Below, in pieces: positions 1 to 8,625 of a stretch of DNA of 64,000 nt. Positions within the stretch are counted from its first letter, which is position 1; the number at the start of each line of letters is the position of its first letter. The translations under genes were made by a program, and so were the position numbers. The DNA is from Pullulanibacillus pueri (GTDB lineage Bacteria; Bacillota; Bacilli; Bacillales; Sporolactobacillaceae): assembly GCF_014639255.1 (NCBI RefSeq), contig NZ_BMFV01000018.1:26250-90249 (forward strand), in the 5' to 3' direction. The notes under the pieces were generated by a model, which saw only the letters and a list, made by a program, of their open reading frames with translations, was not told the origin of the DNA and ran no database searches.

Positions 1-364
1 TACCAGCTATGGCATAAGCGACGGCAGTTTCAGTTGTGGCGCCTGTTAAAGTTGTTGGTGCCAGAGGTTTGGCCTTACTCAGCGATGCATAATCTCCATC
101 TGCCCCAATGGTATAAATTAGTCCATTATCGCTGTGGTTTTTTTCTAAGGCAGAAATTAAAAAAAGCCGAAGCGCACCGTCTGGCTCTTGTGCAATCAGC
201 TTTGTCACATTGTCAAATGACCGTCTAATATTGGTTGTTACGTCAAAAGTGAATAGTCCAGTGGAAGTATCACGTGTAAACTTTGTTCCCCAGTATGCCT
301 TTTTTGCACCTGTATTAACTAGGTTGTCTATAATTTTTTCATTGCTATCTAATAGATGGATCAA
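1..364 (-). CDS. Phage tail endopeptidase/tail-spike (Tal-like) protein, N-terminal part
   Basis: The frame opens with TTG at 364 behind an AGGAGG ribosome site and stays open to the left edge, giving 121 residues of an incomplete protein. The start (IHLLDSN) and the stretch KPLAPTTLTG followed by AVAYAIAG resemble N-terminal domains of Tal/tail-spike proteins, which close the tail tip below Dit and often carry a peptidase or host-binding domain further on. It lies where Tal is expected, downstream of tape measure and Dit. The C-terminal function cannot be seen. Confidence 0.7.
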   Translation of the reverse strand, partial: MIHLLDSNEKIIDNLVNTGAKKAYWGTKFTRDTSTGLFTFDVTTNIRRSFDNVTKLIAQEPDGALRLFLISALEKNHSDNGLIYTIGADGDYASLSKAKPLAPTTLTGATTETAVAYAIAG

Positions 365-436
365 TATATCGCCTCCTATAAAAAAGGAAAATAAAACCTC
401 CTGTCGAATATTGTAAGATGAGTGGAGGTGAGAATT

Positions 437-628
437 ATGGAATGTCTTAATTGTAAAAGTCGACTCCAAAAAATGCCGTCTAATGGGGTAGAAGGTAAAT
501 ATATCTTAGCTGACCTTCAACCTCATGATGAATCCGGTTATAGAAAGGTTAAAGATGGTATTGTAGTCGACTTATTTTACTGTTCAAATTGTGGCTTGGT
601 TCATCCTAAACTTCCAAAACAGAACTAG
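437..628 (+). CDS. Small zinc-ribbon protein, opposite-strand phage cargo gene
   Basis: This 63-residue protein has two CxxC knuckles, CLNCKSR near the N-terminus and CSNCGLV near the C-terminus, the pattern of a one-zinc ribbon. The start at 437 is preceded by GGAGGTGA at 8 nt; an in-frame ATG 15 bases upstream is less well placed. It is the only plus-strand gene inside the late tail module and its 3' end overlaps the convergent gene at 606-836, which suggests a cargo (moron) gene with its own promoter. The function is unknown. Confidence 0.6.
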   Translation: MECLNCKSRLQKMPSNGVEGKYILADLQPHDESGYRKVKDGIVVDLFYCSNCGLVHPKLPKQN

Positions 629-836
629 CTCGGATTGGAAAAAATCTAGTAGTGGACAGGTCCTTACTCTCCAAAAGTTCAAGGATTCTGTCCACTTTCT
701 TTTCTATTCTATCAAGCTGTGTTTCTGTAATTTGACTTGCTCTAACAGGCTTATATTCACTAGCTACACCTTTAGTTGTCACCCTTACTTCTCCATCATT
801 AGATGGCCTTACATATAAATCTTTATTCTCCATCAT
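606..836 (-). CDS. Small phage tail-module protein of unknown function
   Basis: The protein has about 76 residues from the ATG at 836 (a second ATG at 833 is equally possible); GAGGTG lies just upstream. The N-terminal half is predicted as beta strands and the middle (QLDRIEKKVDRILELLES) as one amphipathic helix, so it may oligomerise. It sits between the Dit and Tal genes. No family is recognised. Confidence 0.6.
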   Translation of the reverse strand: MMENKDLYVRPSNDGEVRVTTKGVASEYKPVRASQITETQLDRIEKKVDRILELLESKDLSTTRFFPIRASSVLEV

Positions 837-856
837 AATCACCTCATTTAAATTTT

Positions 857-2335
857 TTATAACCAAGCACTCCTAAGGTTAACATCAACTTTTGCGACGT
901 CAGGAGGATTTACGGCAATCTGCGTTTGACCAGGACCGATGGGAAAATAACTGGCACCAAAGTCTTTGTATTGAATAAAGGATTGATCTCCATTTATAGC
1001 TATTGATGCATTTTTATGATCAAACGTAAGCACATCTCCGACATCAGCGATATAAGGTACTTGCTGAGCACCAACGTCATTCAATTTCCAAAACTTAAGT
1101 GCGTAAACGCCCATTCGCGAATGATTAGTGTTCGGCCACTTACGAAATGCTATCTGAACCTGGGCGACTTTATCCATGTATAAACCGTTAGGTGGAATAT
1201 AGTGCTTCTCCGATATTTGAGTCCTTCTATCTCCATCGATCCGCGCAAAATAAAACCACCATCGACTTCCACGACGTTGTAACTTCAACATACCGTAAAA
1301 GTTATTCCAGTCCGTCCTGTTCCCTGGTGGATTCGTGATATATGGAAAGCGGGCTGCATCACCCATTCCAAGTTCAACACGACCTTCATTTTTGGCATAA
1401 GCTGTCCACGAATCCGCCATGTGGATCCTGCCCACTTGATTGTTCTGGGCATCTAAAAGATATACTTCCAGCATTCCAGTTTCATAACCTACGTTTTCGG
1501 CTCTCACAACAGCATTCATTTCAAAGTCCTGGACCTCTTGGGACAATGCCTTTTTAATGGCTGGCCCTTGCCATCTTTCAGGAGCAAGAGCATCTCCAAA
1601 AGATGTTGGATAAAAACGGGATCCATCTGTCTCAATAGTCCCCCTTGCATATCCATCCGTGACATAATCCGATTGACCCCATCCATTAAGTGAGGACATA
1701 TCATCATCGATAAGTAACTCATACTCCTGTACGGTTGAACCTTCAACATCCACTGGTTGCCCAACTTGATTATAGGCATCTGGGCTAATAATTTGTAAAA
1801 AGGTCATTGGTTTAAGGACTGTCGCAGTAAACACTGGATAGGTGTCTGTTGTCCCTGCATTAGCCACGATATCGTTAACTCCATCATCTTCATCTGGACT
1901 GTTAATGGTTTGAGTAACCTCAGCACCGTATACTCTGGGATCAGAACAGGTAAAAAGAAGAGTTGCATTTGCTAAATTGTCTGTTTGGTTAATCCGACTT
2001 GGAGCTGGCAAACTTGTAAAATGGCCATAAAAGGCAAAATCGTTCAAGTGGGAAAAGATCATAAGACCTTCTTCAATACTTGTTTGAGCGAGTACACCCG
2101 CCGCCTTTTTTAGTTTTAAAAAGCGATCGCGTTCGCTTTTAGCCTCGATGGTTATATCAATCTCAATTGGGGCTGACGATATCTTGTTGCCAAAAAATAG
2201 ATTTCCAATCATCCCTGGGACGTCTTGAGTTTTTTCAGTTATGCTACCAACAAAAGGAAACCGAATGTCGTTTACAATTAAAGAAAGATCATCGTAAGAC
2301 TCAACCCCATTAAAATTAAATGTTGGGATATCCAT
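857..2335 (-). CDS. Distal tail protein (Dit) with inserted carbohydrate-binding-like domain
   Basis: The 492-residue protein starts like siphovirus Dit proteins: FNFNGVESYDD, then a segment around FVGSITEKTQDVPGM and the SDPRVYG signature that closes the N-terminal belt domain near residue 135. Classical Dit proteins have about 250 residues. Here an extra block of about 200 residues, roughly 200-430, rich in Trp, Tyr and Gly, looks like a concanavalin-type carbohydrate-binding module. This is the layout of 'evolved' Dit proteins that help adsorb to the cell-wall sugar coat. The C-terminal end (IAINGDQSFIQYKDFGASYFP) again fits Dit. Directly downstream of the tape-measure gene. Confidence 0.85.
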   Translation of the reverse strand: MDIPTFNFNGVESYDDLSLIVNDIRFPFVGSITEKTQDVPGMIGNLFFGNKISSAPIEIDITIEAKSERDRFLKLKKAAGVLAQTSIEEGLMIFSHLNDFAFYGHFTSLPAPSRINQTDNLANATLLFTCSDPRVYGAEVTQTINSPDEDDGVNDIVANAGTTDTYPVFTATVLKPMTFLQIISPDAYNQVGQPVDVEGSTVQEYELLIDDDMSSLNGWGQSDYVTDGYARGTIETDGSRFYPTSFGDALAPERWQGPAIKKALSQEVQDFEMNAVVRAENVGYETGMLEVYLLDAQNNQVGRIHMADSWTAYAKNEGRVELGMGDAARFPYITNPPGNRTDWNNFYGMLKLQRRGSRWWFYFARIDGDRRTQISEKHYIPPNGLYMDKVAQVQIAFRKWPNTNHSRMGVYALKFWKLNDVGAQQVPYIADVGDVLTFDHKNASIAINGDQSFIQYKDFGASYFPIGPGQTQIAVNPPDVAKVDVNLRSAWL

Positions 2336-2338
2336 AAG

Positions 2339-5300
2339 TTATCGCCCCCTTGCTGTCTTTAGTCGAGCTTGTAGCTGATCTGAATAATTTTTATTAGCAT
2401 CATAAACCTGCTTCTCAGAAATGTTAAATTGCTTGTTCTGCAAGGTTTGGATGAGCAAACTCACAAGCTGATTATTTTGAGCCTGTAACTGTTCGAGTTT
2501 ACTATTGTCCAGCATCACTCGCTCGGTACTCGGTGAGACTGATTGACTTCCTAAGAATTGATTCATAGCCTGTATCGAACGAGATTGATCAGTTAAAGAT
2601 GCCATCATTGCTACAGACTTTTGATTGTCATAGATCTTGGTCCCTTTTGGTAGATCAATGAGCTCAGGCCCTTTCTCACCTACCCAGGTTAGACCCCCGC
2701 GCCAGTTATCTGTACCACTAGCGTTAGCCCCGATCAATGCATTGTGCCCTCGGGTATTACCCATTAAATAGCTTTGTTCCTGGTAAGTCACATGCACTGT
2801 TTTAAAAACATCTTTTTTAAGTTGATCATCGACAGTATAAGGTTTTGGACTAACCGTTATTTTAACCTTTTTGTTAATGGTTTTTCCTAACGTCTTGTTG
2901 GTCTTCTCACCGTCTTTATTCATGCCTTTAATTTCGGTACGGGCATGTTGTAGTTTACTGATCTGATTATTTATCGATGATACTTGATTTTTATATAGAT
3001 CAGAATTCCTTTTATTCGGGGGAACCATTTCATCAAGTTTCTCTTTTTGCTTTTTCAGTTTAGAGATCGATGAGTTAATGTAACTAACTGACTTTCCATC
3101 TTTCACAAGTTGATCGGCCTTTTTGCTTGAAATGCCGCTCTCGACAAGTAACTGTTCTTGCAACTTCTTCTTTGCTTCATCCTTCTTTTTAAGGTCAGTA
3201 TTTGTTTTGGCTATCTGATCGTTTAATGTATTGTTTTGTTTGTTGAGGGTATCTAGTTGATCAACAAGGGTCTGCTTACCACCCTTTAAAGCCTTGAGAA
3301 TCTTTTGATCTTGTTTAATCTGTTTATCAAGACTTTTATCAGTGATGCCCAGCTGATAGTTATGCCATGATTGAGTATTCAACTGTAAAAGCTCATTTTC
3401 ATATTTTTTAATAGCGTCGTTTACTGCCGTTTTATTGTAGTTTTGTGCGAGTTTTAGGAGTTCAGTTTCCTGTTTTCTCCCCGCATTAATCTGACTTTGT
3501 AATTCTGCTTTTTTAGCCAGTAACTTAGGCTCATTTGACAATGTCTTTTGATACTCAATCTCCAAATCCCTTGTGGAAGCTTTGGCTAATTCCTCGTTAT
3601 ACTTTTGCAAGGATGAAGTCGTTCCAGCCACTCGGTTCCCCTGTTCGGTGATCTTGTCCGTTGATAGGGGCAGTTTTTTCGTTAAAGTACTATTTAGGTC
3701 CACCATTCGATCAAGTTGGTCATTGGTCAACCCTGACTTTTTCCTCAGCTTTTCTTGCTCATCCCGTAATCTTGCAAGTACTTGTGGATCAGATTCTCTA
3801 TTGATTTTAGTCTGGATGTCTAAATATCTGCCAAATTCATCATTCGTAAGATGCGATTTCGCCCGCAACTGGTCAAAAGAGTCTATTAACTTAGCATTTG
3901 AGTCGTGCTGTTTCATTAAACTTTCCGCAGTATCAAAGGAGACCTTTTGCAGCTCATCCATGGACTTGTTAGTTTTCTTTAAATGCTTATAGACTTCATA
4001 ACCAGCAAAACCGACAGCACCAAGACCAGCTACTGTAAGAGTAACGGGGTTTGTAAGGAGACCTAAGACACCCGTTAAAGCTCCTGCCTCTCCTGCTGCC
4101 GCTGCAATGCCTCCGGCTGCTTCCACCTTACTTACTGTTCCCATCACCTTTGTTGCCTTCGAATATTTGTTTAAAGCTGTCAAGCCCTTTCCAAGTCCAC
4201 CAGTTAAAAGCCTGACCGACTTAGTAAGGCCACCTAAAACAAGAGATGCTGGGCCAATCCCTGCTGCAAATAATGCGATATGGATAATATTTTGCTTTTG
4301 CGACTCATCAAGGTCACCAAACTCTTTGATAAGATGTGTGACATCCTCAATCAAAGGCGTAATTTCAGGCACTAACTCCTGACCAATTTCTTGTTCTAAT
4401 ACTTGAAAGGAAGCTTTTAGCCTATTAACCTTTTGCTGAGCCGAGTTGCCCATCTGGTCAGCGAGATCTTTCGTGTAGCCAGTTGCGTTTTTAGTTTCTT
4501 TACTTAAATCCCTTAAGGCATCTCCGCCTTGAGACAAAAGCACATTCATGCCTGTCTGGGCTTCAACTCCAAACGCTTGGGTAATTAAATGGGCTTTTTG
4601 GGCTTTGGTCATACCCTGCGTGTTTTTATTAATGGTATCAATAAGATCAGGCAACGAATAAAAGCCTTTTTTCATTTTATCTGTAGAAAGACCCATCTCT
4701 TTAAAGGCTACCGCACTTTGCTGTGTTGGCTTTAACATACGCGATATAGCTCCACGGAGCGCAGTACCCGCCTTTTCCGCCTCAATACCATTATTGGAGA
4801 GTAAACCGATGGCCGACGCAGTATCCTCTAATGAGTAGCCTACAGAGTGAGCGACAGGGCCAACATATTCCATGGCTTTCAGTTATGTTATCGTTAGGCT
4901 CTTTATCCTAACTTCTGCATGTTTCCATGCAGCTCAGACTATATCATGTTCTTCACCATTACGTGGCAAGAACCCAGGCGCTCGTGGGTGATTCATCTGT
5001 TCTAGATTACTTTCACCTAGTCGTTACACCTTCCACACATCCCTGCGTGGCTTGGCTCGGTATTGGCATAGCATTTAAGGTATACCTTAATTACCTTAGC
5101 TTTCTACCGAATTCACCTAGTATTTTATGCTGCTGATTTCTCAGCAACCGGGCATTTATGTTTACCCATATCAGCAAAGCCTGCCGCTGTCTTATTGGCA
5201 ACGAAACTTAAATCATCAGTAACACGCTGTGTGTTACGAGTCATTGTGGCTGTGTCACTGGACTTGAGATTGAATTGTTCAAGGGTACTCGAGGCAATAC

Positions 5301-6417
5301 TCATAACAGTATTAAAGTCGTCCCCTGAAGCCCTAGCGCCATCTAATAATGATGGCATGGCACCAATAACTTGGTTATAGGTGTAGCCCTTTTTGGTTAA
5401 CTCTTCTATCCCCTCGTTAATGTTAGTTGTTGATTGACCGTATTTCTGAGCCCACTTCTGAGAGTCATCCCCAAGTGCCTTAATCTGCTGATCGAGTTCA
5501 GCCGCACTAGTTGTCCCATCGTTTAAAAGAGATCGCGTTTCAGTAAGCTGTTGATTAAACTCAATGTATTGTTTCGCACCCTCGCCAAGCACACCGCCTA
5601 TTGGCAGGGTCAATGCAAAAGTCGCCCTAGTACCAAAATCTTTGAGTTTTTCGGAAGCTTTTTGTGCACCTGAAGAAATTTGAGTAAACGCTTTGGATGC
5701 TCGCCCTGCGGAAGATAGCTGACTTGAAACTCGTCTAAGCTCCGACTCTGTATTTTTCATGGCGACAATCGCCTTATTAAGCTCTTGCTCAGCTTTTATG
5801 GTGACAAGGTTATCTTCGCCCTTTGCTTGCTTCAACGCCTCGTACTTTGTGCGTAAAGCGCTGACCTTATCGCTCTCAGTCGTTAAAACCTCAGACAAAT
5901 GAGAGGATTTTTGACGGAGTTGATCAGTCGTCTTTCCGAAGCTTTCTGTGCCCGCCGTAAGCACACTGTACCGGCTATTTAAAAGCTCCATCTTTTGGTC
6001 CATCGCACTGACCGACTGATCGACTCTTACACTCGTGTTGTACCAAGCACTCTGTTGCTCTTTAAGCTCCGTGTTGACCAAGTCAAGCTGTTTTCTGAGC
6101 CCTTCTTGTTGCCTAACCGTATTGTTAATTTGATTGGCATACCTAAGGGCCGCGTCGCTATTTTCACCGTATTGAAGCTTAGCCTTGTTGTAGTTTTCAG
6201 TAAGTTTAGTAATCTGCAAATCTTGAGCTTCGATCGTTCGCTGGAGACCTGTATATCTGGCATTTAACTTGCCTAAGTTATCTCCCGCTCGGTCAAACAT
6301 CGCCATCTCAGCTTTCATTTGATTTGTCGATGCTCGTACCGTATTTTTAAGAGCTGTAAGGCTCTGGGTGACCTTGGCACCATCTAGCCCGACCCTGATG
6401 ATTACGCCTTCTGGCAT
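2339..6417 (-). CDS. Tail tape-measure protein, gene interrupted by a group I intron (join 6417..5164, 4879..2339)
   Basis: Two frames, 418 codons (6417-5164) and 847 codons (4879-2339, stop included), join in phase when the 284-nt intron at 5163-4880 is removed. The join reads ADMG then KAMEYVGPVAHS, which is the unbroken core of TP901-type tape-measure proteins. The spliced product has 1264 residues: an N-terminal coiled coil to about residue 250, the TP901 core with hydrophobic helices, long coiled coils and a C-terminal region. Without splicing, translation ends 12 codons into the intron. The tape measure sets tail length and is injected with the DNA. It follows the chaperone genes and precedes Dit, as usual. 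Confidence 0.92.
4880..5163 (-). ncRNA. Group I self-splicing intron in the tape-measure gene
   Basis: On the minus strand the upstream exon ends in U (GGGU) and the intron ends in G, as group I introns require. The exon GGGU can pair with GCCC 11-14 nt inside the intron, giving the P1 helix with a U-G pair at the splice site. The R element (ACGACUAGGUGAAAG, within 5010-5026) and S element (GAUAUAGUCUGAGC, within 4931-4945) pair through GACUA/UAGUC as P7. A P9-like hairpin with a GAAA loop lies at 4915-4932. The intron is 284 nt long and has no room for an endonuclease gene. Confidence 0.93.
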
Positions 6418-6457
6418 TTGGTTACCTCCTTTCCACTGGAATTAGAGTTAGAGTTAT

Positions 6458-6811
6458 TTATATAGTGTGTGTACCTTCAACATTTCGTTGTTCTCTACCC
6501 ATTGTTCGTTTTCTAAGCCACAATAACGCTTCTTCTAATTTAAGATAAGCCATCTCATTTTCATAACATGCAAACTCCGAGTTCTGAAAATGGTCTAATC
6601 TGCAAATTACCATAGCAATTAAGTCCTCATTCATCACACCATTTACACCGTGCTCTTTTATCGCACCTTCTTGAAAATGGACCTTTTCGATATATCCGTT
6701 TCCATCAACTTTTCTGACCTCAAAAGTGTGCGGGGCATTGAAATTAAAATCATCCTCATGATGAACTTCTGTATATTTTTCAGTTAGCAAATCATGCTTT
6801 ACTTTTGCCAC
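6458..6811 (-). CDS. Acb2/Tad1-like hairpin-domain protein, candidate cyclic-nucleotide sponge
   Basis: This 117-residue protein starts at GTG 6811 behind AGGAG. It has a short beta-rich N-terminal part (FEVRKVDGNGYIEKVHF) followed by EHGVNGV, a first helix (NEDLIAMVICRLDHFQ) and a second, longer helix with LEEALLWLRKRT and the closing VEGTH. From memory this layout matches phage proteins of the Acb2/Tad1 hairpin superfamily, whose studied members bind cyclic nucleotides or cyclic ADP-ribose and so blunt CBASS or Thoeris immunity. The ligand here is unknown. It sits between the tail chaperone and tape-measure genes, where a structural gene is not expected. Confidence 0.55.
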   Translation of the reverse strand: MAKVKHDLLTEKYTEVHHEDDFNFNAPHTFEVRKVDGNGYIEKVHFQEGAIKEHGVNGVMNEDLIAMVICRLDHFQNSEFACYENEMAYLKLEEALLWLRKRTMGREQRNVEGTHTI

Positions 6812-6826
6812 TAATAATCACTCCTG

Positions 6827-7293
6827 TTAAATCGAATTAAAGAACTCCTCGCCGCTCATTCGGTCATCCTCTGACAAAACGGACAATAACCCGTACCAAT
6901 CCGCATTATCTATGTCATTAAACGACCAACCAGCTTTCATGAGTTCCCTGTATGTTTTTTTAAGACTTTTCAACGCTTCCTTAGCCGTTATTTTTCGGCC
7001 GCTACGTCCTTTTTTTCTCCACCAAGCACCTCATTAACGACTCTATTGAGTTCTCCGAGGAGTTGTGGACCTTCAATCCCGTCATAAATCGTGTCAACTG
7101 TAACCGCCTTATCATCAAAGACACTTGCCACAAAGTTAACTTTTATATCAAGGGCATCTGCCTCTTTAGCGACTTCTCCACTTTCAAACTTGTCCATCAT
7201 TTCAAAAGCCTCACGGACCTTACGTCCGCTCACATAATCCTGTTCATGGACAACTTTTTGACCCTCTTTGTTTCGTAATTCAAGTCTAATCAT
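6827..7293 (-). CDS. Tail assembly chaperone GT, made by -1 ribosomal frameshifting
   Basis: The ribosome would read the G frame from 7293 to the slippery site at 7015-7009, shift back one base and continue for 60 more codons to the stop at 6829-6827. The product is about 155 residues. The extension ends WSFNDIDNADWYGLLSVL then a short acidic tail, typical of the T domain of phage tail chaperones. It is needed together with G to recruit tail-tube subunits around the tape measure. The T part has no start codon with a ribosome site of its own, which supports frameshifting. Confidence 0.85.
6988..7293 (-). CDS. Tail assembly chaperone G (short product)
   Basis: The 101-residue protein starts at an ATG behind AAGGAGG. 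It is placed between the major tail protein and the tape measure, the position of lambda gpG and its Gram-positive counterparts. Its sequence is acidic, with REAFEMMDKFESG and VTVDTIYDGIEGP, as in this family. The last codons contain the slippery heptamer for the GT fusion. It coats the tape measure during tail assembly and is absent from the virion. Confidence 0.85.
   Translation of the reverse strand: MIRLELRNKEGQKVVHEQDYVSGRKVREAFEMMDKFESGEVAKEADALDIKVNFVASVFDDKAVTVDTIYDGIEGPQLLGELNRVVNEVLGGEKKDVAAEK
7009..7015 (-). other. -1 frameshift slippery site of the tail chaperone gene
   Basis: The heptamer A AAA AAG lies in the correct phase (GAA AAA AAG) near the end of the G frame. The stop of G follows 7 codons later, and the -1 frame is open for 60 codons with a recognisable T domain. 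Confidence 0.85.
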
Positions 7294-7321
7294 TGGTAAT
7301 TCCTCCTTAAATTTAGGTAAT

Positions 7322-7352
7322 AAAAAGGCTACAGCATTTAAGCTATAGCCTT
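7322..7352 (-). terminator. Intrinsic terminator after the major tail protein
   Basis: On the minus strand an AAGGCTATAGC/GCTGTAGCCTT hairpin with a 5-6 nt loop is followed by TTTTTATT. It lies between the major tail protein and the chaperone gene and would lower expression of downstream tail genes. Confidence 0.8.
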
Positions 7353-7363
7353 AATAAATGAGA

Positions 7364-7951
7364 TTAAGCATCAGGTGTTTCATCAATCGGAAAGATAAAG
7401 TCCTCAAATTGATCCTGAGTAACATCGTCAGCTTCACGCGCTTTTGCCCAAGACAAACCATCGGAAGCCCGAGAAACCCCAGACCCATTAAGGACATCAG
7501 AGGAAAGTGTAGATCCATTGTTGTCCGTTGATTTGATGTCATCCCCATCAAAAGTGAATTTCACTTTAAGAAGCCCAATAAAGAGAGCTTTACCGTTTTT
7601 ATCGTCCGTATAAAGTCCTACGGCGCAATATGGAGCCTCCGTATTAGCTCCTATCGTTGTGATACCATCTTCGTTTTTCTCACGACCTAGAATCTTATCC
7701 AATGCTCCTTCGGGCAGAGCTTCTAGATCAGCAACTGTTAATGCAATCTTAATATCTCCTGTACCCTTTGAAGAAACATAATAAGGGACGTTGGAAGCAT
7801 AGACAACGTTTTGTGTCGGGGCCAACCCTGTAATTGCTGCTTCAATTGCACCCGCTGTTTTTTCATCAGCTGTGAAAATGTTATCAGCTGATGTTTTTTC
7901 ATTCTCATCTAAAACTGCAATTTTGGCAGATTTAAAACCAACTGTAGCCAT
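7364..7951 (-). CDS. Major tail (tube) protein
   Basis: The 195-residue protein begins ATVGFKSAKIAVLDENE, like major tail proteins of the phi13 family of Gram-positive siphoviruses. The middle contains APYCAVGLYTDDKNGKALFIGLLKVKF, a strong family signature. Such proteins stack as hexameric rings to form the tail tube. The gene lies between connector genes and the tail chaperone and is followed by an attenuating terminator, as is usual for this abundant protein. Confidence 0.88.
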   Translation of the reverse strand: MATVGFKSAKIAVLDENEKTSADNIFTADEKTAGAIEAAITGLAPTQNVVYASNVPYYVSSKGTGDIKIALTVADLEALPEGALDKILGREKNEDGITTIGANTEAPYCAVGLYTDDKNGKALFIGLLKVKFTFDGDDIKSTDNNGSTLSSDVLNGSGVSRASDGLSWAKAREADDVTQDQFEDFIFPIDETPDA

Positions 7952-7977
7952 TAATCATCATTCCTTTTAATAATTTT

Positions 7978-8187
7978 TTATTGGTCGTTTCTAGCAACCG
8001 AAGCATTCGCCCACATGACCGCTTCTTCAATTTTGGTCATTGCAAGTGACTTTTCTCGCGAGTTGGGACATAGATCATCAACCAAAACAGCAAAATCCTT
8101 AGCAGAGTTTCGGATGGCGTCATATTTCGCCGGTTGACCCTCTTTAGGGGCGTGATACGTGAAATTGTTATCTAATCTGTCTTCCAA
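7978..8187 (-). CDS. acb2: Acb2-like protein, candidate anti-CBASS cyclic-nucleotide sponge
   Basis: This 69-residue protein starts at TTG 8187 behind AGGAG. It opens with NNFTYHAP, has KYDAIR, then SREKSLAMTKIEEAVMWANASVAR, the helical hairpin that I recall for the Acb2 family. Acb2 proteins form hexamers that bind cyclic di- and trinucleotides and prevent activation of CBASS effectors. Tyr11 falls where the ligand-stacking tyrosine of Acb2 is reported, by my recollection; position 26 is Arg here. It lies between the tail terminator and major tail protein genes. The family is identified by motif memory, not by a search. Confidence 0.7.
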   Translation of the reverse strand: MEDRLDNNFTYHAPKEGQPAKYDAIRNSAKDFAVLVDDLCPNSREKSLAMTKIEEAVMWANASVARNDQ

Positions 8188-8216
8188 AAAAGAACACTCC
8201 TTTTATAAATTTTTGC

Positions 8217-8243
8217 AATAAAAAATCCACCGTCAAAAGGTGA
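8217..8243 (-). terminator. Weak terminator-like hairpin upstream of the Acb2-like gene
   Basis: On the minus strand CACC and GGTG can pair around a 7-nt loop and are followed by GATTTTTTATT. The stem is short, so the effect is uncertain. Confidence 0.35.
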
Positions 8244-8244
8244 A

Positions 8245-8625
8245 CTAGTCAAACGTGTTTTTATTAAACTTTGCAGTGAGATATAGCTTTTCAATGTCCG
8301 GATCTTTGTCAGTATAACTGTTATACATGTAAAAGCCGTTTGCCTCCATGTACTTTCTCAGGAGTGTTTCATAGTCTGACGTATCGGTAAACTCATACCA
8401 TATTTGGATTTGCACTTTTCCTTCGACAGAATGACTGACGTTGCTTGAATAATCGCCAGGGATGTTTTGAATATCTGTTAATAAAACCAACACAGACACT
8501 TGCTCTTTTGGAGTACCGTCTGGCATCTTGTCAGGGATAAAATAATTAAACACGTAATCGGGGTTAAAACCCAGCGGATTATCCTCTGAAGAAACAAGAT
8601 TAAAAGCGTCTACGATCGCACTCAC
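8245..8625 (-). CDS. Tail terminator-like protein
   Basis: The 126-residue protein has the size, position and mixed alpha/beta pattern of tail terminator (tail completion) proteins, which cap the tail tube and join it to the head. It contains VSVLVLLTDIQNIPGDYSSN and VEGKVQIQIWYEF. It overlaps the preceding gene by 4 bases and precedes the Acb2-like and major tail genes. The assignment rests mainly on gene order. Confidence 0.65.
   Translation of the reverse strand: MSAIVDAFNLVSSEDNPLGFNPDYVFNYFIPDKMPDGTPKEQVSVLVLLTDIQNIPGDYSSNVSHSVEGKVQIQIWYEFTDTSDYETLLRKYMEANGFYMYNSYTDKDPDIEKLYLTAKFNKNTFD

Noticed and set aside
3573..4382. Plus-strand frames inside the tape-measure gene
   Set aside because: They are antisense shadows of a long coding sequence with no motifs.
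2339..6417. Two separate tape-measure genes or a frameshifted pseudogene
   Set aside because: The intervening 284 nt have group I intron landmarks and removal joins the frames exactly at a conserved motif.
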